From Karstenula rhodostoma CBS 690.94 (Eukaryota > Ascomycota > Dothideomycetes > Pleosporales > Didymosphaeriaceae), in assembly GCA_010093485.1 (NCBI GenBank), contig MU001499.1, positions 1,813,397 through 1,877,396 on the forward strand: 64,000 nucleotides of DNA, read 5' to 3'. A model generated the notes under the pieces. It was not told the DNA's origin. It worked only from the letters and a program-made list of their open reading frames with translations, and ran no database searches. Positions 45,536 to 55,954 of the stretch are shown here, piece by piece. Within the stretch, counting starts at the first letter, position 1, and the number at the start of each line of letters is the position of its first letter. Both the position numbers and the translations under genes were made by a program.

Positions 45536-46201
45536 ATGCTTGAGATTGCCTGTTTCAACGTTTCCTCCGCAATCGCTGCAGCAGAGGCGGGTGCCGATCG
45601 TATCGAGCTTTGCGCCGATTACGCTGCTGGTGGTGTTACTCCTTCCGTTGACGCCCTGATCGAGGTTCGCAGATCGACAACGATACCCATCAACGTCATG
45701 ATACGACCAAGGCCAGGGGACTTTGTCTACACAACGCTGCAGCACTACCAAATGAAGCTGGACATCCTAAACTCTAAGCCAACAGCGAGTGGATTCGTCT
45801 TCGGCATACTGGATTCGGAAAACCGCGTTGACGAAGCGCGCAACCGTGAGCTTGTGGATATGGCAGCAGGACTTCCGTGCACATTCCACCGGGCATTCGA
45901 TATGGTTCCAGAACAGGCGGAAGCAGTCGAGAGCTTAATCCGCTGCGGCTTCACATCGATCCTGACGAGTGGAGGTCAGGTCGATGCTGTATCTGGGGCT
46001 GGCTGTGTCGCTCAACTGCAGAAAGACTTCGGTGACCGGATCACGTTCATTCTTGGTGGTGGTGTCCGATCGAGCAATTTAGCAGCGCTACGTCAGCAAA
46101 CGACAGTCCCATGGTATCACTCTGCAGCTATTACACAGCCCGGTGAAACTGTTGACCCGGACGAAGTTTCGAACCTACAGAGCATACTCAAAAGCAACTG
46201 A
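45536..46201 (+). CDS. CutC-family copper homeostasis protein
   Basis: A single exon encodes 221 residues. The start MLEIACFNVSSAIAAAEAGADRIELC is the CutC signature; the key parts are EIACFN and GADRIELC. It is followed by GGVTPS, INVMIRPRPGDFVYT, FVFGILD, TFHRAFDMV, ILTSGG and ILGGGVRS, the ordered beta-strand ends of the CutC TIM barrel. CutC proteins are linked to copper tolerance in bacteria and to copper handling in animals, but the biochemical activity is uncertain. It is probably cytosolic. The length is slightly under the bacterial norm of about 248. It lies just downstream of the decayed DUF3176-like gene and converges with the GPI-protein gene. Confidence 0.93.
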   Translation: MLEIACFNVSSAIAAAEAGADRIELCADYAAGGVTPSVDALIEVRRSTTIPINVMIRPRPGDFVYTTLQHYQMKLDILNSKPTASGFVFGILDSENRVDEARNRELVDMAAGLPCTFHRAFDMVPEQAEAVESLIRCGFTSILTSGGQVDAVSGAGCVAQLQKDFGDRITFILGGGVRSSNLAALRQQTTVPWYHSAAITQPGETVDPDEVSNLQSILKSN

Positions 46202-46487
46202 TGAAGTTAAAGTCAAAGTCACGCGTTATGCCGATGTGGTATGAATTTTCATATCGTCTATCCTTTTTTTTTAAACACGTTAACTTTGGAGCTGTTAGTT
46301 CGGGGAGACAACTTTTTGAGATAAGTTTTGCACTCCACACACTCGATAACTCAATCTTATATCATTATTTCCCTCTAGATATCGCCTATGGACACCGCGC
46401 CATATATTTACAAGCGAGAATAAACATTATCATCAAATATGGGTATCATCCTCAACACATCTCTAAGAGTCGTCAGGTTTTCAGTCT

Positions 46488-47237
46488 TTATACAGAGTAC
46501 AACAGAGCCGTAATTCCCATGAAAACAAACGAAAGGGAGCCCTTATTCGCAGCACCTGGAGTAGACGTTGCGGAAGCAGGTTCAACCCCTGAGGTATTGG
46601 ATCCAGTAGCAGTACCTGACGTGGTGGGCGTCTGGCCTGACGTTTGTGCCGATCCCGTCGCAGTCTTCTGTGCAGATGTCTGCGCCGGTACGGAAACACT
46701 TCCTACAATGGCCGTTAGGGGGATCGCACTACCGACTCCAGGTTCAGTCCATTGAGGAGGGACGGACAGGGTAGCCGTGTTGGGTTTCGCCGCGGGATCC
46801 TCCGAGTAGATGTTTCCTTCGGTACCCTCCTTCGAATACTGGCCAGTGAGCAGGTTCGCCTCCGAACCGCTCTGCGTGTAGTCGCCAGTCGTCAACGAAC
46901 CATACGACCGATCTTCGAATGCAAAGTTTGTGGTGAACTTGTCGTAACACATAGGGATGTTCAGATTCTGCACATTCACGCAGTCCAACGTCTCCGCGCA
47001 GCAAAAGGCATCGTCGCGCGCTTCGACCAAATCCGCTGATCGCGCTTTGAAATGGATGTCCTTCACCGAAGCGAGGACGTCCGTGTAAAGGGAGCTTAGG
47101 TCGGGCCCAATACTGGGCGGATTGGACCCAGTTGCGCCTTCAGGACTACATAGGTTGCAAGCATCGCGTCCTACTTTCTCCAAAGGAGTTGCAAGTGCGC
47201 TTGCAATGAAAGCTAACGATATAATCCGGAGCGACAT
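46488..47237 (-). CDS. Secreted, probably GPI-anchored cell-surface protein
   Basis: A single exon encodes 249 residues. A signal peptide is evident (MSLRIISLAFIASALATP). The mature part has paired cysteines (CNLCSPEG, FCCAETLDC, PMCYDKF) and a conserved block FTTNFAFEDRSYGSLTTGDYT, then TGQYSKEGTEGNIYSED and PNTATLSVPPQW. A Ser/Thr/Gly-rich linker (about 185-230) is typical of O-glycosylated wall proteins. The C-terminus has a small-residue site (GAANKG) and a hydrophobic tail (LSFVFMGITALLYSV), the pattern of a GPI signal. Similar Cys-plus-YGSLTTGDY proteins occur across filamentous ascomycetes but I know no function. It should be at the plasma membrane or wall. Confidence 0.85.
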   Translation of the reverse strand: MSLRIISLAFIASALATPLEKVGRDACNLCSPEGATGSNPPSIGPDLSSLYTDVLASVKDIHFKARSADLVEARDDAFCCAETLDCVNVQNLNIPMCYDKFTTNFAFEDRSYGSLTTGDYTQSGSEANLLTGQYSKEGTEGNIYSEDPAAKPNTATLSVPPQWTEPGVGSAIPLTAIVGSVSVPAQTSAQKTATGSAQTSGQTPTTSGTATGSNTSGVEPASATSTPGAANKGSLSFVFMGITALLYSV

Positions 47238-48783
47238 GGTGGGTTATGGAGATAATGCGGTGGATCCGGAATGATGGAAGGTTCTGAAGTTTGCGACTTC
47301 AATAATGGTCGGTGTTATAGTTTGTAATAGGTCCAAACGAAAGAGGGTGGAGCAGCGAAGGCACAGAACGAATGTGGCAAAGACAACAGGTGAACAGCGA
47401 GTGAATGAGTGTCTGAAGATAACCGGCAGGGGATGGCTTGGAGTTTATCTATCTCAGTGCATGAGGTACACACGGACTCGCTAACGCCGCCGTATGTACG
47501 GCATACTTTCCACAGGGTTGTTCCGTCACACGCGCCACTCCGACTGGTTCTCTTAGACATGCATGACGGCAGATCACCAGGAGCCATGCATTAAGACAAG
47601 CGCCACTTGACGCTTTCGTCGCTTCGGGGGGCTCCGATTTCTGATTGGCTATTTTGCTTTCCACGTCGCAGAGTTACTGTCTGATCGAAACGACACGCCA
47701 TGCGCTCTTCTCGTGCATCACAGGCCGCCTTTGACCTTGCATAAATGGTAACTGACATCGAAGGAGGTTGTTTTTGATTAGACGCCCCCGTCAAGGACGT
47801 TCGAATTTCGTACAGTACGACTGATCATGAATAGGACTGCGTCGGCACACTAACTAGGACCATCCACTCGGTAAACTATCGATCATGGCCCGCGTAAGGA
47901 CTACGAATTGCAATCGTTGGCACACCACCATTTCCCAGTCTCGCCCAGAGAAAAACTCGGAACCCGGCGCGCATGGCATTTCGAGCGCCTGGCGTCGTGC
48001 CAATAGCAGTCCGCGGGGACAAGCCATTTCTACCTCCTACTAGAGCAGTGTACTCGCCTCCGCACCGTTTCATGTCCGTCGAGAAGCTAATCGCTTAGCG
48101 TACGCCATTCACGTGCTGATGCGCTCTACTGTGTGTAGCGGCTTGTCAGAAATCTGGTTCGGTTCCTTGGCATAGCAATCCTCAGCTCGAACCGAACATT
48201 AATTTCGCAACAGCGCACCAGTAATTCGACAATGTTCGCGAATGAGGGTGGGGATCGGGAAGCGCCGCGCTGGCGAAGATCCTCGATCCGATCAAATGTC
48301 GCTTGCTTCTTCGCTCCGAGAACGCGCCTGTTGATTTGGGCACCCAGGGGGTACAGACAAGATCTCCAGCCCGGTAGTCCGGCACCCTCTTGCGACCGGT
48401 TCCTGATCGCTCGCGATGCCCCGCACTACAATATTCGGTTGTACAACGACATAACAGAACTACAGCTTGGGAGCTGCGTTATCCTCACGATCTCGCAGCA
48501 ATCTTGGTTATTGGAGACAGCCAGGATGGTGATGGTTTCATTGGCGCTTCTTGGGGCTATATTGGCTATCCGCAGCTAGCAAGTCAAGCGTCGAGGGCAG
48601 ATGAACCACTCGTGATCGAATCCGGAGAGTCGCTCCACATCGACAATACACTTGTGCTTGCAGTGTTAGACAGAACGAACCGCATGCGGACGACCTAAGG
48701 AATAGTACCAGAAAAGCACCCATGGCCTGGAGGTACTTTTCTCGGTTTCTTCCATGGTAGCGATGTAGCCGCGGGACAAGCGC
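47238..48783. other. Intergenic region, GPI-protein promoter and NTF2-like 3' side
   Basis: About 1.5 kb with no supportable gene. A frame at 48390-48698 includes AAILVIGDSQDGDGFIGASWG and then PLVIESGESLHIDNTLVL, which has protein-like character but matches no family I can name and has no clear start; it could be an exon or relic. Other frames are compositional. Confidence 0.4.
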
Positions 48784-49578
48784 CTACCTGCTGGGTTTGT
48801 TTACCAACGCTTTCCGCTCAAGGTCCTGTAGCTCAATGCCATCAAGCAAATCTGTGCCTTTCTGCGCTTTCCTTCCCTCTACGCGCTTGCGGCTCTTCCG
48901 AGACCCACTCTCATCCCATATCCACTGTTCTGCATAGCTTATCGGCCATAGCGCCCACACGCCCAAGAAACAAAAGAATGTCGCCCAGAACTGCCACAGC
49001 CATACGAAGATCCAGCTCGGCGGTATGACGAATTTGACGAATTCGTCTGTTTGGTACAAATCGTTCTGGCTCTGAATGTAGTATTTCTCGTCGCCGCGGT
49101 TCTGCTTGAGCTCGAGGACGGTGGTGAGGTTTACGCGCGCGCGGTGGAACGGGATCACCCAGATGCCGAAGACCTGGGTAATGTTTACGTAGAGGATGAG
49201 GTTGCGCTCATCGTATGCTAAAGCGGCCCGTCAGCCTAGTCCGTGGAGGCTCTTCTCGCGCCATTCTTCGCTTAAGAGGAAGCGACTGGAAAGCGACGTA
49301 CCAACCGAGTTGACCGTCAACTCGATCTTGGGACTTAAGATCTTGTACCACCGGTATATCGCCCTGATCAGGGACCGCGAGTTGTCAAAGCTCCCAGTCC
49401 GGCAGAACGGATGTGTGAACGACGCATCCGGTGTGAAGTATTTCTCGATTGTTTCGCGCTGTATCGAAGGGGGCGACCGCGTGAGCAGATGGATTACGCC
49501 GGTAACCTCTTTCGCTGGGGGCTGTCAGTACGCCGCGGGCGCCTTTGGGGTCTGTAGTCGCGCACCTGGGTTTTCCAT
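48784..49578 (-). CDS. SigF-type NTF2-like domain protein with C-terminal membrane segment
   Basis: Three exons on the minus strand (49578-49566, 49514-49302, 49217-48784) give 219 residues. The short first exon encodes MENP; the acceptor CCCCCAG joins it to AKEVTGVIHLLTRSPPS, matching the usual fungal start. The NTF2-like fold follows: IEKYFTPDASFTHPFCRTG, IYRWYKILSPKIELTVNSVAYDERNLILYVNITQVFGIW (split: IYRWYKILSPKIEL and NLILYVNITQVFGIW), TTVLEL and YYIQSQNDLYQTDEFVKF. A hydrophobic helix (WIFVWLWQFWATFFCFLGVWALWP, about residues 150-173) then a Lys/Arg tail suggest membrane anchoring with a basic cytosolic end. The family is common in filamentous fungi and uncharacterised. The fold suggests small-molecule binding or cyclase-like chemistry, unproven. 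Confidence 0.85.
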
Positions 49579-50226
49579 TGGAAGCGCTGGTATTCCAAGA
49601 GATGGTTTGGTGCTTGCTCGGCGCTGAAAGAAGATTGAGGATACGCTGGTGTTGTGGTCGCGCGTAGGAGGGCTCGACTTTCACATGCTTGCGTTGACGT
49701 CATGCGTCGCACCATCTTGCTGGAACGACTGGCTCGAGCTGGACCCTCATCGCGGGTACACTCCGGCACGGTAGCTCTGGTGAAACGACGATATGTTCCG
49801 GAAACACCGCCCGCGATGGTTGAAACAGCCTGGGTAACCCGTTGAAGTTCAAGAGCTGGGAGTTTTCAAGCGACCGATGTCGAGCCTTGCTCGGTACATG
49901 ACTCGCGCATATCTTTCTTTCGACGACACAGGTCACTGCCCAACTTCGTGTCAGGTGATAGCTTTGAATTTGGACTTGAACCAGCTCTGATTCCTTTCTC
50001 ATATTCTGGATTTCCAATCTCCAAGTCGTCCACGCGATCCTTCTTGCAAGGGTAGGAAATAATTTGACTAGGTTTGGCATATCGCTGGGTAACGCGTCAC
50101 CAGACGCGATGCGATAAGGCTTATCGTGACATCTAACCCCAGCTTCAACGCTGAGGATTCGAGCTCCAGGTAGTCGGAAACCGCATCAATATGGTTCTCT
50201 GAAATCGACCGGTTCCCATCGATAAT
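49579..50226. promoter_or_regulatory. Divergent promoter, NTF2-like gene / secreted protein
   Basis: A 648-bp gap between two divergent starts. Short overlapping frames only. It presumably drives both genes; no specific site is recognisable. Confidence 0.4.
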
Positions 50227-52158
50227 ATGGCCTTCCGAGCCGCCTTCGTGAGCGTGCTCGCGTTCAGCTCAGCCGTCCAAGCTTCCCCTCCGCGGTTCCT
50301 CGATTTTCTAAACTTCACCTCTCCTTCACCCCACATCACCCATTCTCTCTCAGCCCTGCTATCCGTACATCCACAGACCCTCTTCCCCAACGGCCACACT
50401 ATCGCATCTGTGACCATACCACGCCACACGCTACTCTACCATGGGCGCCACGACAACGATTCGGTGCCAAGCCCAGAATGGTTCGCATTTGACGTCTACA
50501 TGGCGTATGCGATCATGGGTAATACACAGGACAGTAGGCTGCTTACCTACAGGACCGAGAAAGACGTCAAAGCAGTGTATTTTGACGGCGCAAGTGCAAA
50601 TTTGATGGGCGACGGAACGTGGAGTCAGATGGTGTTTCTCAAGAATGGCACAGAAGGTGTGGAGAGACCGGGATGGGGGCGGCCGCCTCACGAAGGAAGA
50701 CCGCCTGGAAGAGGAAAAGATGGAGAAGACCCACCACGGAGGCCGCCAGGAGGCCATCCGCCAGAGAAATGGAATCCGCTCGCGGATGAGTACTTTCGTG
50801 CCCGAGAGCTGTGCAAGTGGTTGGATAGGAGTGGCCTTGGGGGGAAGGGATGGGGCTACGAAGCAATCGTAAGGATGAATGCGGGGTTCGAGATGATTTG
50901 GTGCGATTTCGAGAGCCCGTCGCTGAAGCTGGCGTCGAACTTGAATGTTTCGGCGCCACGTGTGTCTGATGGTAAGATACCTCTCTGGACAGAGCTACAG
51001 CAACCATTGATCCAGCGGCCGATCCAACTCGGCGCTCAAGCTCGCCTAGGATCTGCAGATGAAGGTCCCAACGGTCCTGGGATGAGCGATCCAGGAGAAC
51101 CATTCCGGAACACGTCAAACTGGTTCTGGTTCTCGGCCGCTGCAAAGAGGTATGCGGGTGATTCACGCATCCGGCTCGATCCGGGGAGCGTCTTCTCGTT
51201 CTATGAGCCGGGTTTGCGGAATCAGTCTCGTGTGAGGGTAGCAGAGGACATAGAGCGTTTCGGTCTGAAAGGCAATGGGAGATGGAAGTCAACACCCTTC
51301 CTGGGTCGTACAGGGCGGGAGGAGGAGCTTCTAGAACTGCAACGACGGCGGAGACATCACCGACTGACTAGCGTGGACAGGCGGGATGCACAGTACATGC
51401 GTCAAGCTGTGGAACAACGACTACGAAACACTCTTGAAGCAAAAAACGATGGATCGGATTTTGACTGGGCCCATATCGCGAAAGAAGTCGCCACGCGCTA
51501 CAGTGACGAGTTAAAGACACTCCTCAGCTACCTCTCAACCGACATCCCGGACACCGACGAAGAGGTTTCACTCAAGGCATGGCTAACCACACTCCGCCAA
51601 CTCACACATTGGTTCCTACTCCCCTTCTTCGAATACCCCACTCCACTTCCATACGACGACTACAAACTCGCCGAACTCTTTGGCACCCGCTCGCCCCACG
51701 CTCAAGCCACGCTCGAGCGCTGCGTATCCCAATACATCGTCACCGAAGACCTCGCCAATGATGACGACGCCATCTTCGCCCGCGCCATCACAGACACCCT
51801 GCACGCCCTCTGCAGCACAGTCGTCAAGATCGGACTCCACGTCGAGTTCCACTGGTTCATGTACTTCCAGCCCTCCGACCCTTCAGCACCACCTAAACCC
51901 TTACTCCCCCACATCCTCAAGGGCAGAGCGCTGCGCTGGAAGTTGGATCTCCAGGAGCTGATTGCGTGGCTCGGCTGGGCTGAAAAGGACGTTGGCTGCG
52001 AGGAGAGATGCGGTGTGGGCGAGTACTGCTATGTGCCCATGTGGCCGGTTAATGGGCGGGAAAGGCGGAGTGGGCCGTGGGGTGGAGAGAGTATGTTTTT
52101 GTGGGAGGGTGTGTGTGTGGGGATGGAGAGGTATCCTCCTGAGCAGTGGGAGAGGTGA
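50227..52158 (+). CDS. Large secreted conserved fungal protein
   Basis: A single exon encodes 643 residues. A signal peptide is evident (MAFRAAFVSVLAFSSAVQASP). The first conserved block has PNGHTIASVTIPRHTLLYHGRHD, PEWFAFDVYMAY and LLTYRTEKDVKAVYFDGASA, followed by a Gly/Pro/Arg-rich insert (about residues 148-183). ARELCKWLDRSGLGG, YEAIVRMNAGFEMIWCDF and FWFSAAAKRYAGDSRI follow. Several N-x-S/T sites suit secretion. The C-terminal part is helical with conserved Trp and Cys (ELIAWLGWAEKDVGCEERCG). The order matches uncharacterised secreted proteins found in many Pezizomycotina. I see no catalytic motif of a known glycosidase or protease. Function is unknown; location is probably extracellular or secretory pathway. 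Confidence 0.82.
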   Translation: MAFRAAFVSVLAFSSAVQASPPRFLDFLNFTSPSPHITHSLSALLSVHPQTLFPNGHTIASVTIPRHTLLYHGRHDNDSVPSPEWFAFDVYMAYAIMGNTQDSRLLTYRTEKDVKAVYFDGASANLMGDGTWSQMVFLKNGTEGVERPGWGRPPHEGRPPGRGKDGEDPPRRPPGGHPPEKWNPLADEYFRARELCKWLDRSGLGGKGWGYEAIVRMNAGFEMIWCDFESPSLKLASNLNVSAPRVSDGKIPLWTELQQPLIQRPIQLGAQARLGSADEGPNGPGMSDPGEPFRNTSNWFWFSAAAKRYAGDSRIRLDPGSVFSFYEPGLRNQSRVRVAEDIERFGLKGNGRWKSTPFLGRTGREEELLELQRRRRHHRLTSVDRRDAQYMRQAVEQRLRNTLEAKNDGSDFDWAHIAKEVATRYSDELKTLLSYLSTDIPDTDEEVSLKAWLTTLRQLTHWFLLPFFEYPTPLPYDDYKLAELFGTRSPHAQATLERCVSQYIVTEDLANDDDAIFARAITDTLHALCSTVVKIGLHVEFHWFMYFQPSDPSAPPKPLLPHILKGRALRWKLDLQELIAWLGWAEKDVGCEERCGVGEYCYVPMWPVNGRERRSGPWGGESMFLWEGVCVGMERYPPEQWER

Positions 52159-52431
52159 GGGGGTTGAGTGTAGTCTAGATGGTCCATGAGGCTTACTTTT
52201 GCTTTTGGACTGCGGGTAAAGTGCGGGTTGAGTGTGATGTGCCTGAGTTATGTCTTCACCTAGACTTCCCTGACCAACTGTTCAAACAAAAAATCAGGTG
52301 AATGTGAAGGTGAACTCGCTAATCTGGCAATTTTATTAATAACGGATAATCCCTCCGCTGCTAAACCTATCCTCCTCGATCTTTCTTAAAATAGCTTCCT
52401 TGTCAGTTCCCGCTGTACTGAAAATCCAGCC

Positions 52432-53112
52432 ATGGGCCAGATTCTGCCGCGCGAGTCGGCCTTGGCACAGTCGACGATGGTCTGGGTGGAAATCGAGAGC
52501 GAAGACGAGAAGTCGCAGGTATGCAGCGCAAAATCGAATTCAACCGCACAGTCTGACGCGGCTTAGGTTTGCGGAGCTAACTACACATGAGACACCTGCG
52601 ACTTCCATATCCCCGGCCAGTATCCGGATGAGGTGCCGGGCAACCTCGCGACGAGATCCGACATAGACATCGAGAAGGCGAGTGGCGGAGCCAACGAGAT
52701 TCTAGAAGGCGGAGTCAGCGACGTTCCGAACAACAGTGCCACCGAGACCCCAGATTATCACTGCACATCTTCTTTACATAGGAAAGCAATTGCGCTCTGC
52801 ACTCAAGCCCAAAACGTATTGCATGACGCCATCACTCAGCAGCGCGAAGCAGAAAAGGCCATCCGCATCGCCAAGCGAGAACAGGTAAAAGCCGAACAGG
52901 TCATCTTGCGTGTGATGTGGAGACAAGAAACGATTGAGAAGATTGAGGGGAGAATCAACGCCAACCTCAGCATGTTGAACCCAGAGTGGAGTCTGAAGAT
53001 GTTTGAGTTGAGGGCGCCGGATTTCGAGGTCAGGTTGAGGGCGCAGCTTGAGGAAGAGCAGAGGAGGGTGGTGCAGGGGTTGGAGAGGGAGGTTGAATCG
53101 GGTGAACGATAA
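52432..53112 (+). CDS. Coiled-coil hypothetical protein, exon structure unresolved
   Basis: A good candidate first exon (52432-52518) encodes MGQILPRESALAQSTMVW and ends at a CAG|GTATGC donor. The main downstream frame (about 52593-53112) lacks its own ATG and encodes an acidic region, then a long amphipathic helix (about 52790-53100; LCTQAQNVLHDAITQQREAEK and IRIAKREQVKAEQVIL) ending in LEEEQRRVVQGLEREVE. A CTAAC branch-like site lies at 52577-52581, but the obvious acceptors (TTAG at 52566, GAG at 52591) leave the exons out of frame, so a further small intron or a frameshift must exist. No family recognised. It may be a lineage-specific gene. Confidence 0.4.
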
Positions 53113-53776
53113 TGGAAAAGGGTTAAGGATGTTTCCGGTGCTAAATTATCCTGGGGCCAACTGATAAATGTCACATTTCTTAGGGTTAGTTGAATACTAG
53201 TTATAATAGTTGAAGAATGCAAAAGGATTCTAATCAGCAGTGATAATATTCGGAAAGTAAAAGTCCATCCCAAGGGTAGGTTTCCGCTCACGTGACACAT
53301 CATGTGAGTCAGCCTTCTTGGAGAAAAGCGATCGTTGTGTAGTCAGACGGCTCATTTCACGTTGGCATCAGTTGATGGACAATCCAAGGTTAATAGAAGG
53401 AACTCGGCTGGTGGCCCGTAAAACTTGACATTGTCTACTACAAAGCCTTTTCAGTCAAAACTAAGTTACGCTAACGTAATGAATGTGAGTGTCGCCGTCT
53501 CAAAAGCAGATGAATCATCAAGGGAAGGTACCAAGATTATATGCGAGAACAGGGAAGCGACAACAACGAAACATTAGCCCGAGAGCTGAAAACACAAGAA
53601 AGCACATAGAACCACAACAAGCAACCATCATTCCAATCCCTCTAATCGAGCCCCCAGAAAACTTTCAATTTGAGTCAATGAGCAGCTCTCCCACTTTTAT
53701 CATATATTCAGGAGTGTTCCACCTGCTTATCCCTAGGGTGAAGAGAGTCTACTCCACCCAACCCGGATGTTTCATC
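53113..53776. other. Convergent intergenic region
   Basis: 664 bp between the coiled-coil hypothetical and the minus-strand membrane protein, both of whose 3' ends point here. One frame (53489-53797) is short and shows no domain. It is A/T-richer than its surroundings. No gene is supported. Confidence 0.4.
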
Positions 53777-54784
53777 TTAACCCTTCGTATCTTGTGACTC
53801 TAGGTCATCTCCCTTTCCCTTTTCGCAATATCCATACCTAATGAACGCCTCCCATACTGTATTCACTCCTGTAAACAACAGCAAGCTGGCGATAGTGGCC
53901 ATCGGTAGAACGCCAACCAAAATGTTCTCCGCCGTTGTCCCTGCCCATAGCCCAGCGCAAGTTCCGCCCACGGCACCGGTGACGAGGGCGGCTTCGCGAA
54001 ATCTGTCTGACCGACGGGTATTGTAGTAGGTGAGTGTTGAGAGTCCGTGAATGATCGTTGCAGTTACGAATAGCGTCGGCGTCGGCTCTTTCAAACTTAA
54101 CAGCGGGATGTGCTTGAGATAAGCTAGATGTTCCGGATGAGTTGTAGCGTGAGTGAAGTCGTAGTTGTGCATACAACAGGCTGATACCAGACTAGCCAAA
54201 GCTGCCACGGAGGCTACAGCAAGATGGGGAATATATATCAGGCGCCGAGTTCCATAGACGTTGTTTCCAGAAGAGCCAAATCTGGAAAAATAAAAAGCGC
54301 GTCTTAAGTCCTCCGCGTCCAGCTTTTTGCATGAACACTCCTTCGCTAGAATTCCCCTGCCTATTTTGCACTCTTGATAAGAAATGCCACATAGAAGACT
54401 AGACGCCTTTAGGCGTATCGCGAATGACGTCCCTGTTGCACTCGATGTATTTCGTGTATTCTGAGGGCAAAGTCTCTCCTCGATAGTGGTCCGCTGTGGA
54501 CCCGATAAGGATGCAAATTTGCGATATGCTGACGCATCGTAGAATGACCCTTTGAGGTCGTATCGCGGGGGTTCATTGGGAGAGGTAACAAATGGATGCT
54601 CGAGATCGCTGGTGTGGCAAGAAGATGTTTGACTATTCCACACATTTGCTGTGAAAGACGGTTGGGAGCACTGCTCTTCCGGGGTTTCAGCTTCATATAT
54701 TTGCCCCAGGGTGTTGGTGAAACGTTCAATAAGGCTGGAGCAGAACCCGTATTGCACATAATCGTCTGAAGCGTCAGGAATCAT
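53777..54784 (-). CDS. Orphan multi-span membrane protein
   Basis: From an ATG at 54784 the frame gives 335 residues. An in-frame stop lies upstream, which supports this start or an unseen first exon. The N-terminal 180 residues are polar, with Ser/Thr and Cys (CKIGRGILAKECSCKKL). Four hydrophobic segments follow: LAVASVAALASLVSACC, TLFVTATIIHGLSTLTYY, AALVTGAVGGTCAGLW and ILVGVLPMATIASLLLFTG. The tail is charged. I do not recognise a family. Together with the orphan membrane protein at 55955-56659 and the small secreted peptide between them, it forms a cluster of short, unplaced secretory-pathway genes beside the right array. Confidence 0.6.
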   Translation of the reverse strand: MIPDASDDYVQYGFCSSLIERFTNTLGQIYEAETPEEQCSQPSFTANVWNSQTSSCHTSDLEHPFVTSPNEPPRYDLKGSFYDASAYRKFASLSGPQRTTIEERLCPQNTRNTSSATGTSFAIRLKASSLLCGISYQECKIGRGILAKECSCKKLDAEDLRRAFYFSRFGSSGNNVYGTRRLIYIPHLAVASVAALASLVSACCMHNYDFTHATTHPEHLAYLKHIPLLSLKEPTPTLFVTATIIHGLSTLTYYNTRRSDRFREAALVTGAVGGTCAGLWAGTTAENILVGVLPMATIASLLLFTGVNTVWEAFIRYGYCEKGKGDDLESQDTKG

Positions 54785-55450
54785 TTTGTGAAGAGACTCT
54801 TCGGTATTGTAAATGGATGGCTTTTTCAGATGTATGAGCAATATACCTGGTTTTTAGTGTTTGCCCCACAATGTAGCGTTGAGAAAGAGGCACAGTCGGC
54901 GATGACCTGGTACAAGGCGATGTCTCGACAAGTTTCAGAAATGAAGATGGTCAACAGTGTACTCAAAGTACGCAGGTAAGATTCTCGTCGCTGGTGTTGA
55001 GAATGTGAATGAACTTACACCGGTGTTCGCTACTTCGCCCGGGGCTGTGCGCTTTCAGCTGAAAACACGAGAGCACTCGCAAGGCTGAAGAAAAACCAAG
55101 GCTCAGAATGCGCCTTGCCACGTCATATATGTCGCCACTCATATGAGCCCGTCCAGTTGGTACATCTGGCTACGATTGAACGTCATGATTCAGCGATTCG
55201 CTTCTTGTTTCTCGATTTGTGTTCGCTTTTCAATTCGCGCATCCGGTCACCCTCGAGCACAGCCCCATCACAGAGATGTGCATCCGCCCCACTATGCTGC
55301 GGCCCTGCCTTTTCTAGTGTGGTGCTTTCCGGTCATAGATCTCATCTCGTCTCGAACGACTCACGACATTCCACGACCGGCTCGGGCTGGGAAGTCTTCT
55401 CTTCTTGTACCCACCCGAATAACACAACATCCATAGCCTATAACCCAAAA
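54785..55450. promoter_or_regulatory. Divergent upstream region, membrane protein / secreted peptide
   Basis: 666 bp without a clear gene between divergent starts. A plus-strand frame from 55115 runs into the secreted peptide's frame but its N-terminal part is Ser/Arg/His-rich without family resemblance, so I treat it as untranslated leader. Confidence 0.35.
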
Positions 55451-55618
55451 ATGAATAGCATTGGAACGTTGATTCTTTTACCTATTCTTTCCTTCTCTGT
55501 CGAAGTTCTGAGTCTCCCACAAGACCCCGCGTCGCCGCCATCTCAAGTCCTCTTACCGAAGGGCTATGATCCACCATCTGGAGAGCCACCCAAGCGTCTC
55601 ACATGCATCCAACATTAA
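55451..55618 (+). CDS. Small secreted peptide (55 residues)
   Basis: An ATG at 55451 (context CAAAAATGAA) opens a 55-residue frame that begins with a textbook signal peptide (MNSIGTLILLPILSFSVEVLS). The predicted mature part is about 32 residues, Pro-rich (LPQDPASPPS, DPPSGEPPKR) with one Cys near the end. No family recognised. It may be complete, or the first exon of a longer gene, since a frame with an acceptor-like CACAG lies near 55945. The signal peptide is the only strong evidence. Small secreted proteins in gene-poor, repeat-flanked sites are often fast-evolving in fungi; a role in host or microbe interaction is only a guess. Confidence 0.45.
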   Translation: MNSIGTLILLPILSFSVEVLSLPQDPASPPSQVLLPKGYDPPSGEPPKRLTCIQH

Positions 55619-55954
55619 ACATATCTACAAGATGAAGGATGGAACAAGTCTACACACTTTCCTGAGGTTCGTGTTTGGGAGCTACAAGTTACAGTTCACC
55701 GAGAGCTAAGACATGATCTGAGGTTTCCAACTGCCTCGATCCACGAGCTCCACATCGGCCTCGTGATCCCTATATCGGTCCAAGGCAAATAAATACGCCC
55801 GATTCCACCGCAACAGCCTCTTGTGAAGAAGCCGAGCTCAAACTAAGATGGGCTGCAATTCAGATCGCGCCAAGAACGAGCGACGGAAATAGGCAATCCC
55901 CCCGGATGAAACGGATGAAATCTCGCTATACTGGAAAGCATTCTCACAGGTGAT
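55619..55954. other. Gap between secreted peptide and membrane protein
   Basis: 336 bp with no visible gene. A CACAG at 55945-55949 immediately before the next ATG could be a splice acceptor of an upstream exon. Confidence 0.35.
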